NCBI GenBank assembly: GCA_033297075.1
Contig: MU858153.1
Location: 1 to 64,000, forward strand
DNA: 64,000 nt
Reading direction: 5' to 3'
From: Rhypophila decipiens
Taxonomy: Eukaryota > Ascomycota > Sordariomycetes > Sordariales > Naviculisporaceae
Position numbers and translations under genes: made by a program. The notes below the pieces were generated by a model. It had not been told where the DNA came from. It made no database searches and saw only the letters and a program-made list of their open reading frames with translations. Below, one piece after another: positions 11,660 to 23,962 of the stretch (the first letter of the stretch is position 1; each line of letters starts with the position of its first letter).

Positions 11660-12651
11660 CCAAATTCAGATTGCTTTCCCTTTACACCTACAAGATACAC
11701 AATCAAGCTCCGACGAAATACCACCTGGGGCCAGAGGAATGCATGAGTTCTGAAGCTGGTGGTGAATGGTAAGACTTGCCTACAGGCCATCCGGAACAAA
11801 GCAGGAAAACCAACCCAGTGGATCAACTTGAAGCGAATTTGGACCTGGTTGTCGAGCTGTTGGAGCAATTTTCACCGACTGGGCCCAGGGCGGAGCCGAA
11901 ATTCATACTGTAGTTCGACAGCGAAGTGCTCCCACAACCACTCCCTCGTCCGCACACAATATCAGAAGCAGCATCCTTGATCAGCAAGTTTCCTCTTAGC
12001 TCGTCGTTAGATCCATCGTGACATTGTCTTGGAAACCGGCATTTGAATTTTCCTCTCTTATTCGAACTGGAAAGTCTCGTCGACCAGCCGAAGACCAAGC
12101 TAGACAGGATGTACCGCGACAGAATAGAAAATGAGGTACGGAAAATATGATAGTCTTGGCAGGTCAAGACTCTGACGAGAACCTGAAGACGGGACGTCGT
12201 CGTCCGAACAAGGCTGAAATCACCAGATAGCGGCGGACAAGGCGAAGAGCTGATAACTCTGCTGCTGTGAGTGGGTGAGACTAGATACTAATGCGAGGAC
12301 AAGATGTTGTAAAAAATACTATTGCCGAATTTAACTCTAGGTATACTTTATCGGTAAGAAAGGTGAAGTCTCAGTGAAGGCACGTTAGTTATTAGCCGTT
12401 TAAGATTTCTAAACCCCAAACTTTATTAGAGCAATAGATATTTAAAGAGTAGAGGAAAGAGACCCGGGTAATTTTTTTCTAAGTGCATCGATGTTCACCC
12501 CATCGACATTCACCGGATCAACATTCACCACATACAAACTGATCCCAATCCAAGAGCCAAAAGTCAAGGTACGAAGCTTTTTTAATTAAATAAACTGCCT
12601 TCTTTCATTCCATGCTTCTTTATCAATCAATCCACAATCTGGCTAGCTGGT

Positions 12652-12896
12652 GGTAGATCTGGTACGGATACAGCTGCTTTTACACTATATACCGCATGCT
12701 CTCGATGCAATGGGATCTGTCCAATCCAAATTAGGCAATTTTAGTACATGTAATACCACTCAATTTCTATGAGCTTGGAAGTATCTTCAGAAGCGGGTCT
12801 TAATACGCTGTTTCTATTGGCTCAAAGACTGCCAAGACCTTCCTAAATGGGTCTAGCCCAGATTCCATTGCATCGAGAGCATGCGGTAGATCTGGT
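12652..12896. mobile_element. Inverted-repeat element, possible MITE remnant
   Basis: A 29-bp arm at 12691-12719 (starting ACCGCATGCTCTCGATGC) is repeated in inverted form at 12859-12887 with one mismatch. The spacer is 139 bp and non-coding. In addition the 12-mer GGTAGATCTGGT occurs as a direct repeat at 12652-12663 and 12885-12896, just outside and overlapping the arms. No clear target duplication was found, so the ends are uncertain. The structure could be a small non-autonomous DNA transposon or a locally duplicated palindrome. Confidence 0.45.
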
Positions 12897-13042
12897 TGAC
12901 AGCTTGGCTTGGTTGGTACTACGTATTGGGTGAAGCTAGTCCTTGCTGAGCCTAGTGTCATGGGGGGACGAATGAGAGAAGGCGGTACGGAGTCCCGTGG
13001 AGTACCGTAGTACTTTGCTGACACTAGCGGTTTTGTAGCACG

Positions 13043-13604
13043 ATGCCGGCCGCGTCCCAGACCCCTGTCGCTAAAGCCGCTAGCGACTCAACTTTTTTGC
13101 ACCACCGCGACCTCATCTCTCGCGCCGAAGCTGGCAGCAGCAGCAAACTTCGTGTCATCATCCCGTTCGACCCCCGAAGACACAGATATCCGCGATACGA
13201 TTCAAGTTTGCTCCGACAGAAATACAATTCACGCTTGTCCCTACGGACCAACCTCGTCACAAGAAACCAAATCGCACTCGTCATCGACAGCTTCACCGCC
13301 TCGAGGTAACTGGCCCATCGAGCATAACGGTATATATTGGCGATATTTTCGGCGTCGGGTTGGTGAAAAAGGCGTACCGGCTCCGAAACCCAAATCCGAG
13401 CCCAAAATCGAGCCCATCGACCTGCCTAAAGACGATCCCATCCCTAAATCCGACCGATATCGTCCCCCTCAGACTGGTGACAAAGGCGTAGCGGTTCGGA
13501 AAACAAAAAGTGGACGAGTCAAAAAGCAAAAGTCGGCCCAATCGAAATCATCACAACTATCAAATATCAGCGCCAAAGACGCCAGGAACTTTTTGTTCAT
13601 CTAA
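13043..13604 (+). CDS. Doubtful small gene upstream of mL40
   Basis: An ATG at 13043 opens an 88-codon frame (MPAASQTPVAKAASDS...). An overlapping frame continues to 13604 with a Pro/Lys-rich, protein-like tail (KPKSEPKIEPIDLPKDD). A join between the two would need an intron, but no good donor/acceptor pair was found. The stop at 13604 lies only 66 bp before the mL40 start, so the whole stretch could instead be the mL40 promoter and leader. No family was recognised. Confidence 0.2.
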
Positions 13605-13670
13605 TCCCGGCGTTCTCTAATTCTTGAGCAAACCACCCACAACATCCGAACAACATCACCACCCGCCAAA

Positions 13671-14261
13671 ATGGCATCACTATCTCTTAACCTCCGAGGC
13701 CTAGCCTCCCGCCTCATCCCATCCGGACCTCTCCTCCAGCCCATCACCTCGAAATGCATCGCCGCCTTCTCAACAACTCCCACCCACCCGGCGCCAGTCG
13801 ACCCAAAAGCAGCAGCAGCCAAGGCAAAACTGAAAGCATCCAAAGCAGCCGCCAAGGCCAAGAAATCCAAAAGAAAGGGCGCCGAGGAAAAGGACCCCAA
13901 AATCATCCAAATGATGCGTCACTTTGCCGCTCATAACCCGAAAAACATCCCCCCGCCACTGAGAATGGCCCGCAACAGATACCTGCGACACTGGACGATC
14001 CACAGGGGATGGCTCATGTTCCGCCGCAAGCAGCGCGAGGAGCGCGAGCGCACGCTGATGCGCCAGTACCAGAGCATGTCGACCGCCTGCGAGGAGCTGA
14101 GACTTACGAACGGACCGGGCACGAGAGATACGGGGTATTTGTATCGTGTCGCCATGGAGAAGAAGGGCGTTTACGGACACAAGGGCATCCCCATCGAGTA
14201 TGCAAGGGCTCAGACGGACACGCCTGCCAAGATTGCGTGGAATCACGAGTGGAAGAGGTAG
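13671..14261 (+). CDS. MRPL28: Mitochondrial large-subunit ribosomal protein mL40
   Basis: This is a single-exon gene for 196 residues. The N-terminus (MASLSLNLRGLASRLIPSG) is Arg/Ser/Leu-rich without acidic residues and looks like a mitochondrial presequence. It is followed by an Ala/Lys-rich linker (AAAAKAKLKASKAAAKAKK). The conserved core resembles fungal mL40/Mrpl28: MARNRYLRHWTIHRGWLMFR (about residues 101-120), then GPGTRDTGYLYRVAMEKKGVYG and the C-terminal AWNHEWKR. The protein is a structural part of the 54S mitoribosomal subunit. It runs towards rho2, which lies on the other strand. Family assignment rests on remembered motifs, not on a search. Confidence 0.78.
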   Translation: MASLSLNLRGLASRLIPSGPLLQPITSKCIAAFSTTPTHPAPVDPKAAAAKAKLKASKAAAKAKKSKRKGAEEKDPKIIQMMRHFAAHNPKNIPPPLRMARNRYLRHWTIHRGWLMFRRKQREERERTLMRQYQSMSTACEELRLTNGPGTRDTGYLYRVAMEKKGVYGHKGIPIEYARAQTDTPAKIAWNHEWKR

Positions 14262-15662
14262 ACTCTCTTTTCGGCAGAAACACAGCAACACAGCATTGTA
14301 GGACGAATTTGGTTTTTGTATTTGTAGCTGTATGAGTTTTGTCATCTGTCCATGGCGATGAGATGGACAGCATACTTCTGCCCTCCCATGCCATAGAGGC
14401 AGACTAGATATGTAGACAGAAGAGAGAGGCTCTCATTCTGATATGTCCCTGGACTTTTCTGTAAAACCCATTTTGTTTGTGTAAATATATATTGATATTG
14501 ATCGGATTGTTCGGTGTGTGTGTGCGCCCTGACGCCCATTTTTCCACAATGTCTGCTCTAATCGTACGGGGCAGGTGTCCCATCTTTTTGAGCATGATAA
14601 CTTTATTCTTAGCTTTTGTGGTCGCGATGGTGCAGTCTAAATGACTTAAAGTTCATAGCCCATGAAACTCGCTCATTGCTTCTTCAACTCGGACGAACCA
14701 GAAACTGCACGTGAGGGATATTACGAATAAACTCATAAACTCATAGGTTAAATTTCCTGTTTTTCATTCTTCACTTCCACTAGGTAGGTCATCCTATTTC
14801 TGCTAGCTAGCTACATGCCTCTTTCTCACACCCAAAGCCGGATTCATTTGCCCTTGCTTCCAGTTCCCATTAACCGATTAGACAATCTTCTTTCTCCATA
14901 TTGCTTTGATGAAGACCTTGATCCAGATCTCGGTCACTGTAGCAAATAACAAAATGAAATATAAGCAAAACGGTACATCAGGTAGGTCCTTGCCACACTC
15001 TCAGGTATTAGTAAAGAACGAGATAAAACAAAAACAAAACAAAAATAGTAACCATGGGCAAAATATGAGGAATAAAAAACCCAGAGATCAAGCTTCATAC
15101 CCATCCATCGCGGGCTAAACAAAAGAGATTATGGGTGTCAAGATGACTTGAGAAAACGGGAAACATATAGGAAATGACAATGAACGAGACGACTGACTGA
15201 CTTGGCGAAGAGGCAAAAATTGAAAGGAAATCCGAGAAAAATATTCTATGTCATGTATTAATACAAATAAAATGATTTGCTTCAACCTCGGGACTTTCCC
15301 CAAGTTGATTCGAGACGGTAGGCAAAAAGAAATGGGGTATCAGGGCACTTTTCTGCTCCCTCCCTCTCTCCCATCATTATTCATCCCGTCCATCCCGTCC
15401 ATCCCGTCCATCCCGTCCATCAGCCCAATATTCCATGCGATGCCATGCTAGAAACAGAGGAAGTAGTTGCTGATGGAAAGAAAGCGAACTTGGCAGCAAG
15501 GAAAAGCAAGCCTTTCAGCTAACCGACTTGTTGCCGGCTGCCAAGACAAGATCGTCGACCAAGAGCAGTCGGCTTGGCGCGTCCCATCGTCTCGGATTTC
15601 TGGAAGAGGGGGGCCGTTATCGTGGCTCAAATGTGTGGTAATAGTACTATCGTAGCCCCCTC
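14262..15662. other. Convergent 3' flanks of mL40 and rho2
   Basis: This is 1.4 kb without a convincing gene. It contains AT-rich stretches (14460-14510, 15040-15260) and a 9-bp microsatellite at 15382-15417. It probably holds both 3' UTRs. Confidence 0.45.
15382..15417. repeat. Microsatellite (CATCCCGTC)x4
   Basis: Four perfect copies of the 9-bp unit CATCCCGTC follow one another in the 3' flank of rho2, followed by a partial copy. Confidence 0.9.
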
Positions 15663-16869
15663 TTATAAAATGACGCAGCAGCCGCTCCCCTCTCCCTTCT
15701 CGAAAGTCAGCAGCGCGGCTCGTGTGGCTGCCTCAAACACATCGTCGACCCCGTCGCCAGTTAAACTGGAGCACTCGAGATATTTCCGGGCGCCAATCTC
15801 CTTGCCCACGCGCTCGCCCTGTTCCTCGGAGACAAAGTGAAGCGACTTCTTTCGCATTTCCTCGATAGCGACCGGGTCGGCTCGGAGATCCTTTTTTAGC
15901 CCGACCAGGATGATGGGCACCCCGGGTAACCTTTCTTGCGCCTCCGCGGCCCACTGTCAATTGCAAAGTCATTGTCAGCCAGCTTGATTCTTGCCATTTC
16001 GGCAACTCTTGTCGGACATCTCCGGGATAGGCTCTTTTGGGACACCATTCTTCTTGTGGGTGGGACAATGTCGCACATTACGACAATGTTTTGTTCCAGT
16101 GCTGCGACACATCTGGAAAACGGTGTAGACGGGGGAGGTGAACGAATTGGGTGTATGGGAGACGGGATAATCTGAATATTGGCTCCAAACCCACCTTGTG
16201 TTTAACATTGTCTAGAGAATCTGGTGTGTCGACCGAGAAACCTATTAAAATGACATGTGCTTTGGCATAAGCCAGCGGCCGTAATCGTTCGTAGTCTTCC
16301 TGTCCTGCTGTATCCCATAGAGCGAGCTGGACCGATTTCCCGTCTACTCTACAGTCGGTTACATAGTTCTCAAATACTGTTGGTGTCTGAGAGGGTCGAA
16401 AGTTGACTAATTAGCGACTGGCGATCGTGAAGGATAATGGATAGGGTGGATGTCGAGAGGGGTAATAGTTGCTGTCTCGCTCGAGTGGCACAGGGTCCAG
16501 AGGATGAATCGATCTACTCACATATGTCTGTTTCAGGGGCGTAGAGGGTTAGTAAGGAGGCCTGATCGAGGATCGTCTTGGAGGAGAGAACTTACAGCTG
16601 GAAAATAGCCCAGAGTAAAGACACTCAGCAAACTCGTTTTGCCGCAAGCACCGTCGCCAATGATGACGAGTTTCCTAGAGCAAGTCACTCGTGTTAGAAA
16701 GGAAGCGAATTGGCGCATAGGGCGATTTGCCAAGGCCGGCACATGTAGAAGATCGAGGTTTGATTTGGGGCGACTAGATTGCGCCCAGAGATCACACCAG
16801 CAGGAAGTAGCTGACGACAACAGCGTCATTGCGATCTTACCTGCGGATAACATTCTGGGGACTGGCCAT
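15663..16869 (-). CDS. rho2: Rho-family small GTPase Rho2, with a 6-nt exon
   Basis: Five exons give 198 residues: 16869-16841, 16674-16596, 16527-16522, 16386-16195 and 15953-15663. All introns have GT donors and AG acceptors; intron 2 has a TACTAAC branch site. Exon 3 is only six bases (ACATAT, Thr-Tyr). It is needed to give [14 protein letters not shown], which has the same spacing as YFPxxYVPTVF in Cdc42/Rho proteins. The P-loop is GDGACGKT (16-23), switch [17 protein letters not shown], and the base-binding motif is the fungal-Rho2 type LVGLKKD. The C-terminus is GCCVIL: a CAAX box ending in Leu, which predicts geranylgeranylation, with a second Cys for palmitoylation. Rho2 proteins act at the plasma membrane in cell polarity and wall synthesis (alpha-glucan signalling in fission yeast). 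Rho3 and Rho4 fit less well because of the [19 protein letters not shown] start and this tail. Confidence 0.93.
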
Positions 16870-19800
16870 GGTTGTGCGAATTGGGTGCAAATTTCGGGAT
16901 CTGGTTGTGTTGCGAACCAACTGAAGCAATGTCAGCTCGAGGAACGCAACCCTCTCGGATCAGTTCAGTCTTGGTTGCTGGAGAGGAGGAGAGCGTCGCA
17001 ATCGCTGGGTAATCGGCGGTTTATAGATCAGACGAGAGGATTGAAGTCGGAGACGGCGGAAGGACGTTCGTCCGGGTAGTCGTCGGGCTAGGGGATACTT
17101 GTAGGAATAAAGAGCTTCTTGGATCTGGGAAATATTTTGAGGGGAAGCGCAGGCAGATAGGTGACCGGGTTGTTGCTGATCTGATTGCCAATGTTGGGTG
17201 TCGATTACATAACGAAGGAGCAGGAGCAGGAGCCGGTGGACGATACGACCCGTCAAACGGCGTTACGATGAGGTTGACTGGACCGGTTGCCCAGCCCTCC
17301 AGTTGATGGTCGCTGCACTGATCCCCTTAAAAACAGCTCTACCGGTAGGACCCTGCTAGGCCGCGGGCCCCACCGTTTTGGCGACCCGTCCACTCACCAA
17401 AAAGTCGCCGGCTCATCACCAGGAAACTTGGGACCTCTCAGGTCACAATCACACATTGTAAACAGTGGATGATGTTCCACTCCATCACCAGGACAAGGTT
17501 TCAAGCCAAGGCAAGGATGGGCTAGGACTAACTCCGTATTGCCGTACCTAGTGCAATTACAGTATCCTCACGGAGATGCTTTTCTCACATAGTTGGAATG
17601 GATATCGTTCTCTACTCTGAGTTTCTTACGGGTCCTTGACATATTAATCTGTAGTGTACTGTCTCGGTGGCTCACTACTCGCTGCTGATTCCCTTTCAGG
17701 GCGCCGAGTATATCTGTTCATGTCAGCGGAAACAGTGACATTGAAAGAAACGGTGAGCTTCGACCCGAGAAAGGACGAGCGCTGGTTCGTTTCAAAAGAC
17801 TGGTGGGCCGTGGTGGTTAGTCCAGGTCTAAAAAGCTTGTCGAGGCTGTGCACTAATGCGCCGAGGATCGACCCCTGACCAACAACACGTCCTCCCGCCG
17901 TGTTCAGGACACAATTCGAGGACGGGGGCAAAACTCACCCCATGGTAATGACAACAGAGAACAGTCCAGTGTTGCAATGCCGCAGCGTGTAAAAGTTGTT
18001 CACTGGGGCCTCCTGCTGAATGAGTTTCGTATACGGAGTACGGATAAAACTCGTTGAAGGGGAGTCGGCCGGGTTTAAGAGAGATACGAAGTCTGCCCAG
18101 GCCTCTTTGGCCCTTTGACGTGGTATTTGCTCGGATATAACTAATGTCGGTGACCATCGGGAGGCCCCTCGAACGTCAGAGACCCATTGATATTCGTATG
18201 GGTAAAAGAGGGACTGGAGGGAGTGGACAAGCTTGACGCTGATCGAATAGATTGTACAGAGGATCATGAAACGGGATGGCGGTATTGAAGAAACGTTCCA
18301 CCTCCCATACAACAGATAGTAACTCCGATCTCAGGTCCTCAGGATGTACGGATACTTGGTCGGCATGGCATTTCGACTACGTATTAAGCATCAAAGTCAT
18401 CTGCTCGGGTGGAGTATAGGATCTTACGGGGTACTCTGTTCCTGACTTACCAAATCTTGACCAGTCTCAGCACACTCGCTCATCCAACACCGTCCGCAAT
18501 ACCTGCCCAATTGGCCTTGGCCGCTGGCCCGCCGCATTCTCTTACTGGTCTGCCCGTCAGGTATATAACAAAGGCAGATCCGTGATTCCATCCCAGCAGA
18601 TCGATCTCTCGCGCGATCTGTCCACCAATTGCCCTTATCTGGAATCTTGGCATCCTTTGAATGGCATACAGGTACGGAGTATCGGCACACTATTGGGAGT
18701 AGGTAAAGGACTTGATGTAAATCTGTCCACTAAATATGTTGATTAAGAACAGCAAATCACAGGGTGGAGATTGCTTAAGGAATTGTGACGACAATCGCCA
18801 GCTTGCTGAAGGGCGCCAAGTTGCGGCTGCTGATTCGGGATTTCATGAGGCGCGCTGGCCGTCGTGGACGGGCCACCAAGCTGCGGATTCGGGAGGTTGA
18901 CGGCAAGTTGGTCAATGTTGAAAAAAAATAAAAACCAGAGAGGATTGTTTGTCGAAATAGCCTGTTCGAAACATAGAGTTGATGTTGGCACGAGGTGAAA
19001 TTGGTGTAACCATGACACCGGTCACCAACGGAAATCTGACAAGAGGTTTGGTCCAAGCAGAACCGGTGAGAGTGATGCAGCCATGATTGGGATGAAAGTG
19101 GAATTGACAGTCGGTGACATCTCTCTCGTCAATCGATGAGGACATGCTACCCCACCAAGGCCAAGCTAGCGGCCTGAATCTGGGTTGGGCGGGGTGAAAG
19201 GGGAATCACTTCATACCCAAAAACTCAGCATCGGCCCTGAAGGAAAACTCTAAAATCTTTGGGCAAGACGGGGCCAGCGCAATTTGAGGCTTTCCGTGCC
19301 TTCCAGCCCCAGTTCCCCTCACCTAAAAGGTCGAGGCTGAACGTCACGTGCTGTGGCTGACCAATCAAGACAGAGCTGCATGTTCCAACCGGGGCGCAAG
19401 TGCCCGGGAAGTGGACCGCACTTGATTGCATCGTTTAAACATCCAACAACTGTAGAGGGTACCGGACCGCACGTAACAAGCTCTTGCTGTTCGCCTGCCG
19501 CAAAGTTAACCTCTTGCACGGCAACACCACAACCCGAACCGAGTCGCGACTCTACAAAGACCACCGAACTCGACGACCGGACATCCCGCCCTGCACAGAT
19601 CCGATTCATCTTCCGACAGCTACTTTGCTCTATCCCTGGACTCGGTTCCTGGATTGCCAACTGGTGAGTCGCCTGTTGCCGCCCGCCCTTAGAAAACAGC
19701 CCGTGGGATAAGCCCTCAACCTTCAACATCGAAATTCGTTGCTCGACCCCTCCACTCCCCTGCTAGTTCCTGCCCATCTGCATGCCTTTCTGCATAGCCT

Positions 19801-20106
19801 GTAGTCATCTACGGTCAATACAGTCGACTTGGGTTTCATTGCTGCCAGAGTCGGACGATCCCCTGGCGACGGTCTCGTCATCTCCCTAGCCCCTCCTCGG
19901 CTGCCCGCCCTTGACCCATATCACCGATCCAATTCCGACCCCGGACCCAAACGAGCCCCTCCGGACAATTACGCCTTGCGTCTTCCCTGCTTACTCTTTC
20001 TCTCACTATAGTGTCCTCTCCGGTATCGAGGCGTCAGGCCTACCTGCTGCCGTGCTACATGCCCTTGTTGTGCGTCGCATCTTCGTTAGATTGAACTGGG
20101 AGCACC
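16870..20106. other. Divergent intergenic region between rho2 and NST1
   Basis: This 3.2-kb stretch lies between two divergent genes and should carry both promoters. No ORF with protein-like composition or recognisable domain was found. The stretch 19500-20100 is C/T-rich and probably the long NST1 5' leader; it contains short upstream ORFs. No repeat or RNA gene was seen. Confidence 0.45.
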
Positions 20107-23100
20107 ATGAAGGGGAACGCACGTCATCAGCCGCCACCGGCTCACGCCACGTCGACAAACTCAGCACCCCTCTCCCCGACTGCCAAGGGGACTGCGAAAT
20201 ACACCAACAAAGATGGCTCCAAGTTCATCACGGTTCCTAAGTCGAGCACGCCTGTCGATTCATCACAGCCATCTCCAACTACGGCTCAGGCCTCCGGCAC
20301 CAAGGGTGGCCCACAAACAGCCGAGGCGACCGGCTCAGAGGCGGCACCTCAAAATGTAAACCGCAAGAAGCAGAAGCGACGCGCCAAGGCGGCAGCAAAG
20401 GCAGCTGCGGAGCAGGGTTCAACGTTTGAGCAGTCGAATGGCGCACCAAGTCCGCCAGCACCACCCGAGGAACACGTCGACGAGGCCGAGCCCGACTATA
20501 GCGACGATGAAGACGACCATTATGCTGAAGCCGACCACCGAAGCCCTCACCCCACCTCGAATGGCTACCTCGCTGGAACGTCCAAGTCGAAGAAGTCCAA
20601 GAAAAAGAAGAAAAAGAACAACGCGGGATCACACACAGATGAGCATTTGCATAGTAACCATGTTCATCACGGCGACCACGAGCATCATCATCATCATCAT
20701 CATACTCATCCACTAGCACCGCGCCAACCATCCTCTCCGTCTCGTCACCACTCGGACCACCGGCATGGCTCGGGTATATCAAGGGAGAAGATATGGAATA
20801 CGAGCTCTCAGGAAGAGCGGGAGCGAATCAAGGAATTTTGGCTGGGCCTCAGCGAGAGCGAGCGGAAGTCTCTCGTCAAGGTTGAAAAGGATGCTGTCCT
20901 GCGCAAGATGAAGGAGCAGCAAAAGCATACCTGTAGCTGCACCGTCTGTGGCAGGAAGCGGACGGCCATCGAGGAGGAACTCGAGGGACTGTACGATGCT
21001 TACTATGAGGAGCTGGAGCAGTACGCGAATCTCCCCGGCCAAGGGGACGGGCCTCCGCTGCTTCCTTTGCGGCGGTCCTTTGGCTCCATGGGCGCCATGC
21101 GGCCGAGAAGTCTCCCGTCGAGTTATACAAATCACCAGCCATCGCATGGACGGATTATCGAACATGTTGGGGATGATGAGGACGATGACGAGGGCGACGA
21201 GGATTACAGCGAGGGCGATCTGGAAGAGGACGAATATAGTGATGAGGACCCTTCTGAAGACCTTCAGCGACCCGACTATGCCGCCGACTTCTTCAACTTT
21301 GGCAACAGCCTGACTGTGCAGGGTAGGGACATATTGCCCACTCTCCCAGCCTTTCTGCAAAGCTTTCTAGGGGCTGGCACTAACGCTAATGGTTCACCCT
21401 CTCTAGGCGGAATCCTCACCGTGGCCGATGACCTGCTCAAGAATGACGGCAAGAAATTCATCGAGATGATGGAGCAGCTGGCAGAACGCCGCATGCAGCG
21501 CGAGGAGGACGCCAGGGAGCTATACGATCCAGGTTATGGGCCCTCGACGAACGGCGACCGACGGACTGAACACCATCGTCTCTATCCCGTTCCTGTGCCG
21601 CCAGAGCAGGATTATGTAGACGAGGAGGATGATGAAGAGTACGATGAGGAGGAAGACGAGGAATATGACAGCCAAGAGGAAGAGGTAAGTCTTGGGAAAG
21701 GTCTGGTTCTTTTTTTGGGTTTGTTTTTACTAATACTCTGCGAAGGACAACATGACGGAGGAGCAACGCATGGAAGAGGGACGCCGAATGTTTCAGATCT
21801 TCGCCGCCAGGATGTTTGAGCAGCGCGTCCTGCAGGCGTATCGGGAGAGTGTGGCTAAGCAACGCCAGGCGAAGCTTCTCGAAGAGCTCGAGGACGAGAG
21901 CAGGCTAGAGTCCCAGCGAAAGGCCAAAAAAGCCAAGGAGGCCCAGAAGCGCAAAGACAAGGCTGCCAAGAAGAAGGAAGCCCAGGCCGAGGAAAAAGCA
22001 AGACGAGAAGCGGAAAAGGCGGCAGAAGAGGCGGCTCGTCTAGCTGAAGAGGCCCGGAAAGCCGAGGAGCAGCGTGCCAAGGCAGAAGAGAGGCGCAGGA
22101 AGAAGGAGGCCCAGAAGAAGGCGGAGGAGGAGGAACGGAAGCGGAAAGAGGCCGAGCGTTTACGGAAAGCCCACGAGCGGGAGGAGAACGAGCGCAAGGT
22201 TCGGGAGGCTAGGGAGCGAGAGAAGAAGGCACGGGAAGAGGCCCGTTTGAAGGAGAAAGAAGCTCGTGAGCAAAAAGAACGCGAGGCGAGGGAGAAGAAG
22301 GAACAGCAGGAGCGCGAGAAGCGCGAGAAAGAGGCCAAAGCGAAGGCGGAGCGAGAAGCTAAGGAGACTGCATCGAATAAGAAGACGAAGCAAGAGGAGA
22401 GGGCGGCTCAGAAAGCGGCAGCTATCGCGGCAGCAGTTCCTGTACCTGTACCTCCCATTACACTCCCAAAACGACCTGCTCCGCACGCCATAGCAGCAGT
22501 CCCAGTTCCGGCTCTCCCTCAGCAGTCTGCTTTCGTTGGCTCAAACTCTCCACAAATACCTGTTGCAACTCCGGCATTCGCAAAGGCACCGACACCGATG
22601 CGCGTGCGTCAGCCATCTCAGCAGCATGAAGGGCCTGTCGGTTCTTCTGGGGGTACATCACAGGCTGGATCAGCTCCGAGCCAGAACCCTTCACCTCATC
22701 CCATGACGCCAGTTCACTCGAGCCCTGGACCCATTGGCCCGCCAAGTAAACTCGCCGGTATCATTGGTCACGGCGGACAGGACCAGTCGTCTCATTCAGC
22801 CTCACCACTCGCCTCAACGAGACCCCTACCCCACCAGCCGAGCCCGTTCATGGCGCCCCCGGCAGGTATGGCATTCCCACCCGGAATAGGACATGCGCCC
22901 CCCGGATTTGGCAACCCTGGCAACCCTGGGTTTCCGCCCATGTCAGGCTACAGGCCGGCTATGATACCAATGCCGCCTGGCTTTGGTGGTCCTGGAGCTG
23001 GGCGTGGGTTTCCAGTCCATCCTCCTCCCGGTCTCCATGGGCCCTTGGACTCGCCAATTCCGGCCATGGCCCATATTATCAGTCCTATAGCACCGAAAGA

Positions 23101-23962
23101 ATCAATTCCATCTCATTCACGCCATGGATCTGGGAGTTTCGACCCAGGTACGCCGTCGCAAGCCATTAGCCGCCCTGCGCCGATTGGGAGACCAGGTAGT
23201 GTTGTTCACGGCCAACGGCACGAGAACAGTTCACCTGCGGCCAGACCGCCAAAGCCTGATGTCGATACACATTTAGGGAGCAAAGCACTCTTGGACGATG
23301 TTGATGACTCTTTAGATCTCACAAGCCGACCGCCGAGAATGGGCCTGTCCTCGTCATTGCCTCGAATGGGGGCAGGATTCCCTGCACCATTTGGAATGGA
23401 CCCATTCCCATGGGGCTCCTCTGGGGTACTTCACCAAGTTCCTGTTCACCCGCCTTTATTCCCGCAATATCCACCGCCAGGGTTTGGCCAACCCGTAAAC
23501 AACACGCCATGGGGACCGCAACCTGGGCCTCTCGTACCTGGTTTTGGAATTCCCGGAGTCGGAGTGCCTGACCGTGCGTATACGGAGCCGCGATCAGTGC
23601 AAGTCCGCAAGATGCTCCGCCGCGCATGCGAGGAGTTGGCCGATAACCCCAACGTCGAAGGTGGCAAAACCAGCCCAGGCGACCGATTTGTTCCCATCAT
23701 GGACATTCTGGCCCGCGTGGAGTCGGCCATCAGTGGAAACGCCGTGACGGTGCAGGAACTGCTCGACTTGTGCGAGACAGAAGGCAACGAGGTCAACGGC
23801 GGCGGCAGCTTCGATGTTCGCGGAGACGCGCCAGAGACGACATGCATCCGCTTTGTGTCGAGCAGTGGACGGACGAACTCACAGCCCCTCTTTAGAGCAG
23901 TCGGGGCCCCTGGCGAGATCGGCAGTCCCATCGTCGGAGGAGCGGGCGGCACTTCCCGTTAG
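20107..23962 (+). CDS. NST1: Stress-response protein Nst1
   Basis: Two exons, 20107-21684 and 21746-23962, encode 1264 residues. The 61-bp intron has donor GTAAGT, branch TACTAAT and acceptor AAG. Splicing gives [20 protein letters not shown], the conserved Nst1 core around residue 526. The start is followed within ~35 residues by the conserved [16 protein letters not shown]. In order the protein has a Lys-rich patch and a His-rich run (around 195-205), a central domain with [12 protein letters not shown], acidic Asp/Glu stretches, a very long Lys/Glu/Arg/Ala coiled coil (about 555-770), a Pro/Gly-rich region, and a globular C-terminal domain. The family was named for a negative effect on salt tolerance in yeast; its molecular role is not well defined. 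Cytoplasmic location is inferred. Confidence 0.94.

Larger units (their letters stand above)
11188..13042. other. Gene-poor stretch with repeats
   Basis: No convincing gene is seen. The stretch holds copy B of the dispersed repeat (11467-11659) and an inverted-repeat element (12652-12896). The part from 12300 to 12600 is AT-rich. A short minus-strand ORF near 11110-11187 begins MASSVISDPVSEGVLLEFW and could be a 5' exon of the F-box gene, but no donor/acceptor pair in the right phase was found. Confidence 0.4.

Noticed and set aside
15382..15417. CATCCCGTC array considered as a CRISPR-like or regulatory repeat
   Set aside because: Units are contiguous, without spacers, and only nine bases long; it is a microsatellite.
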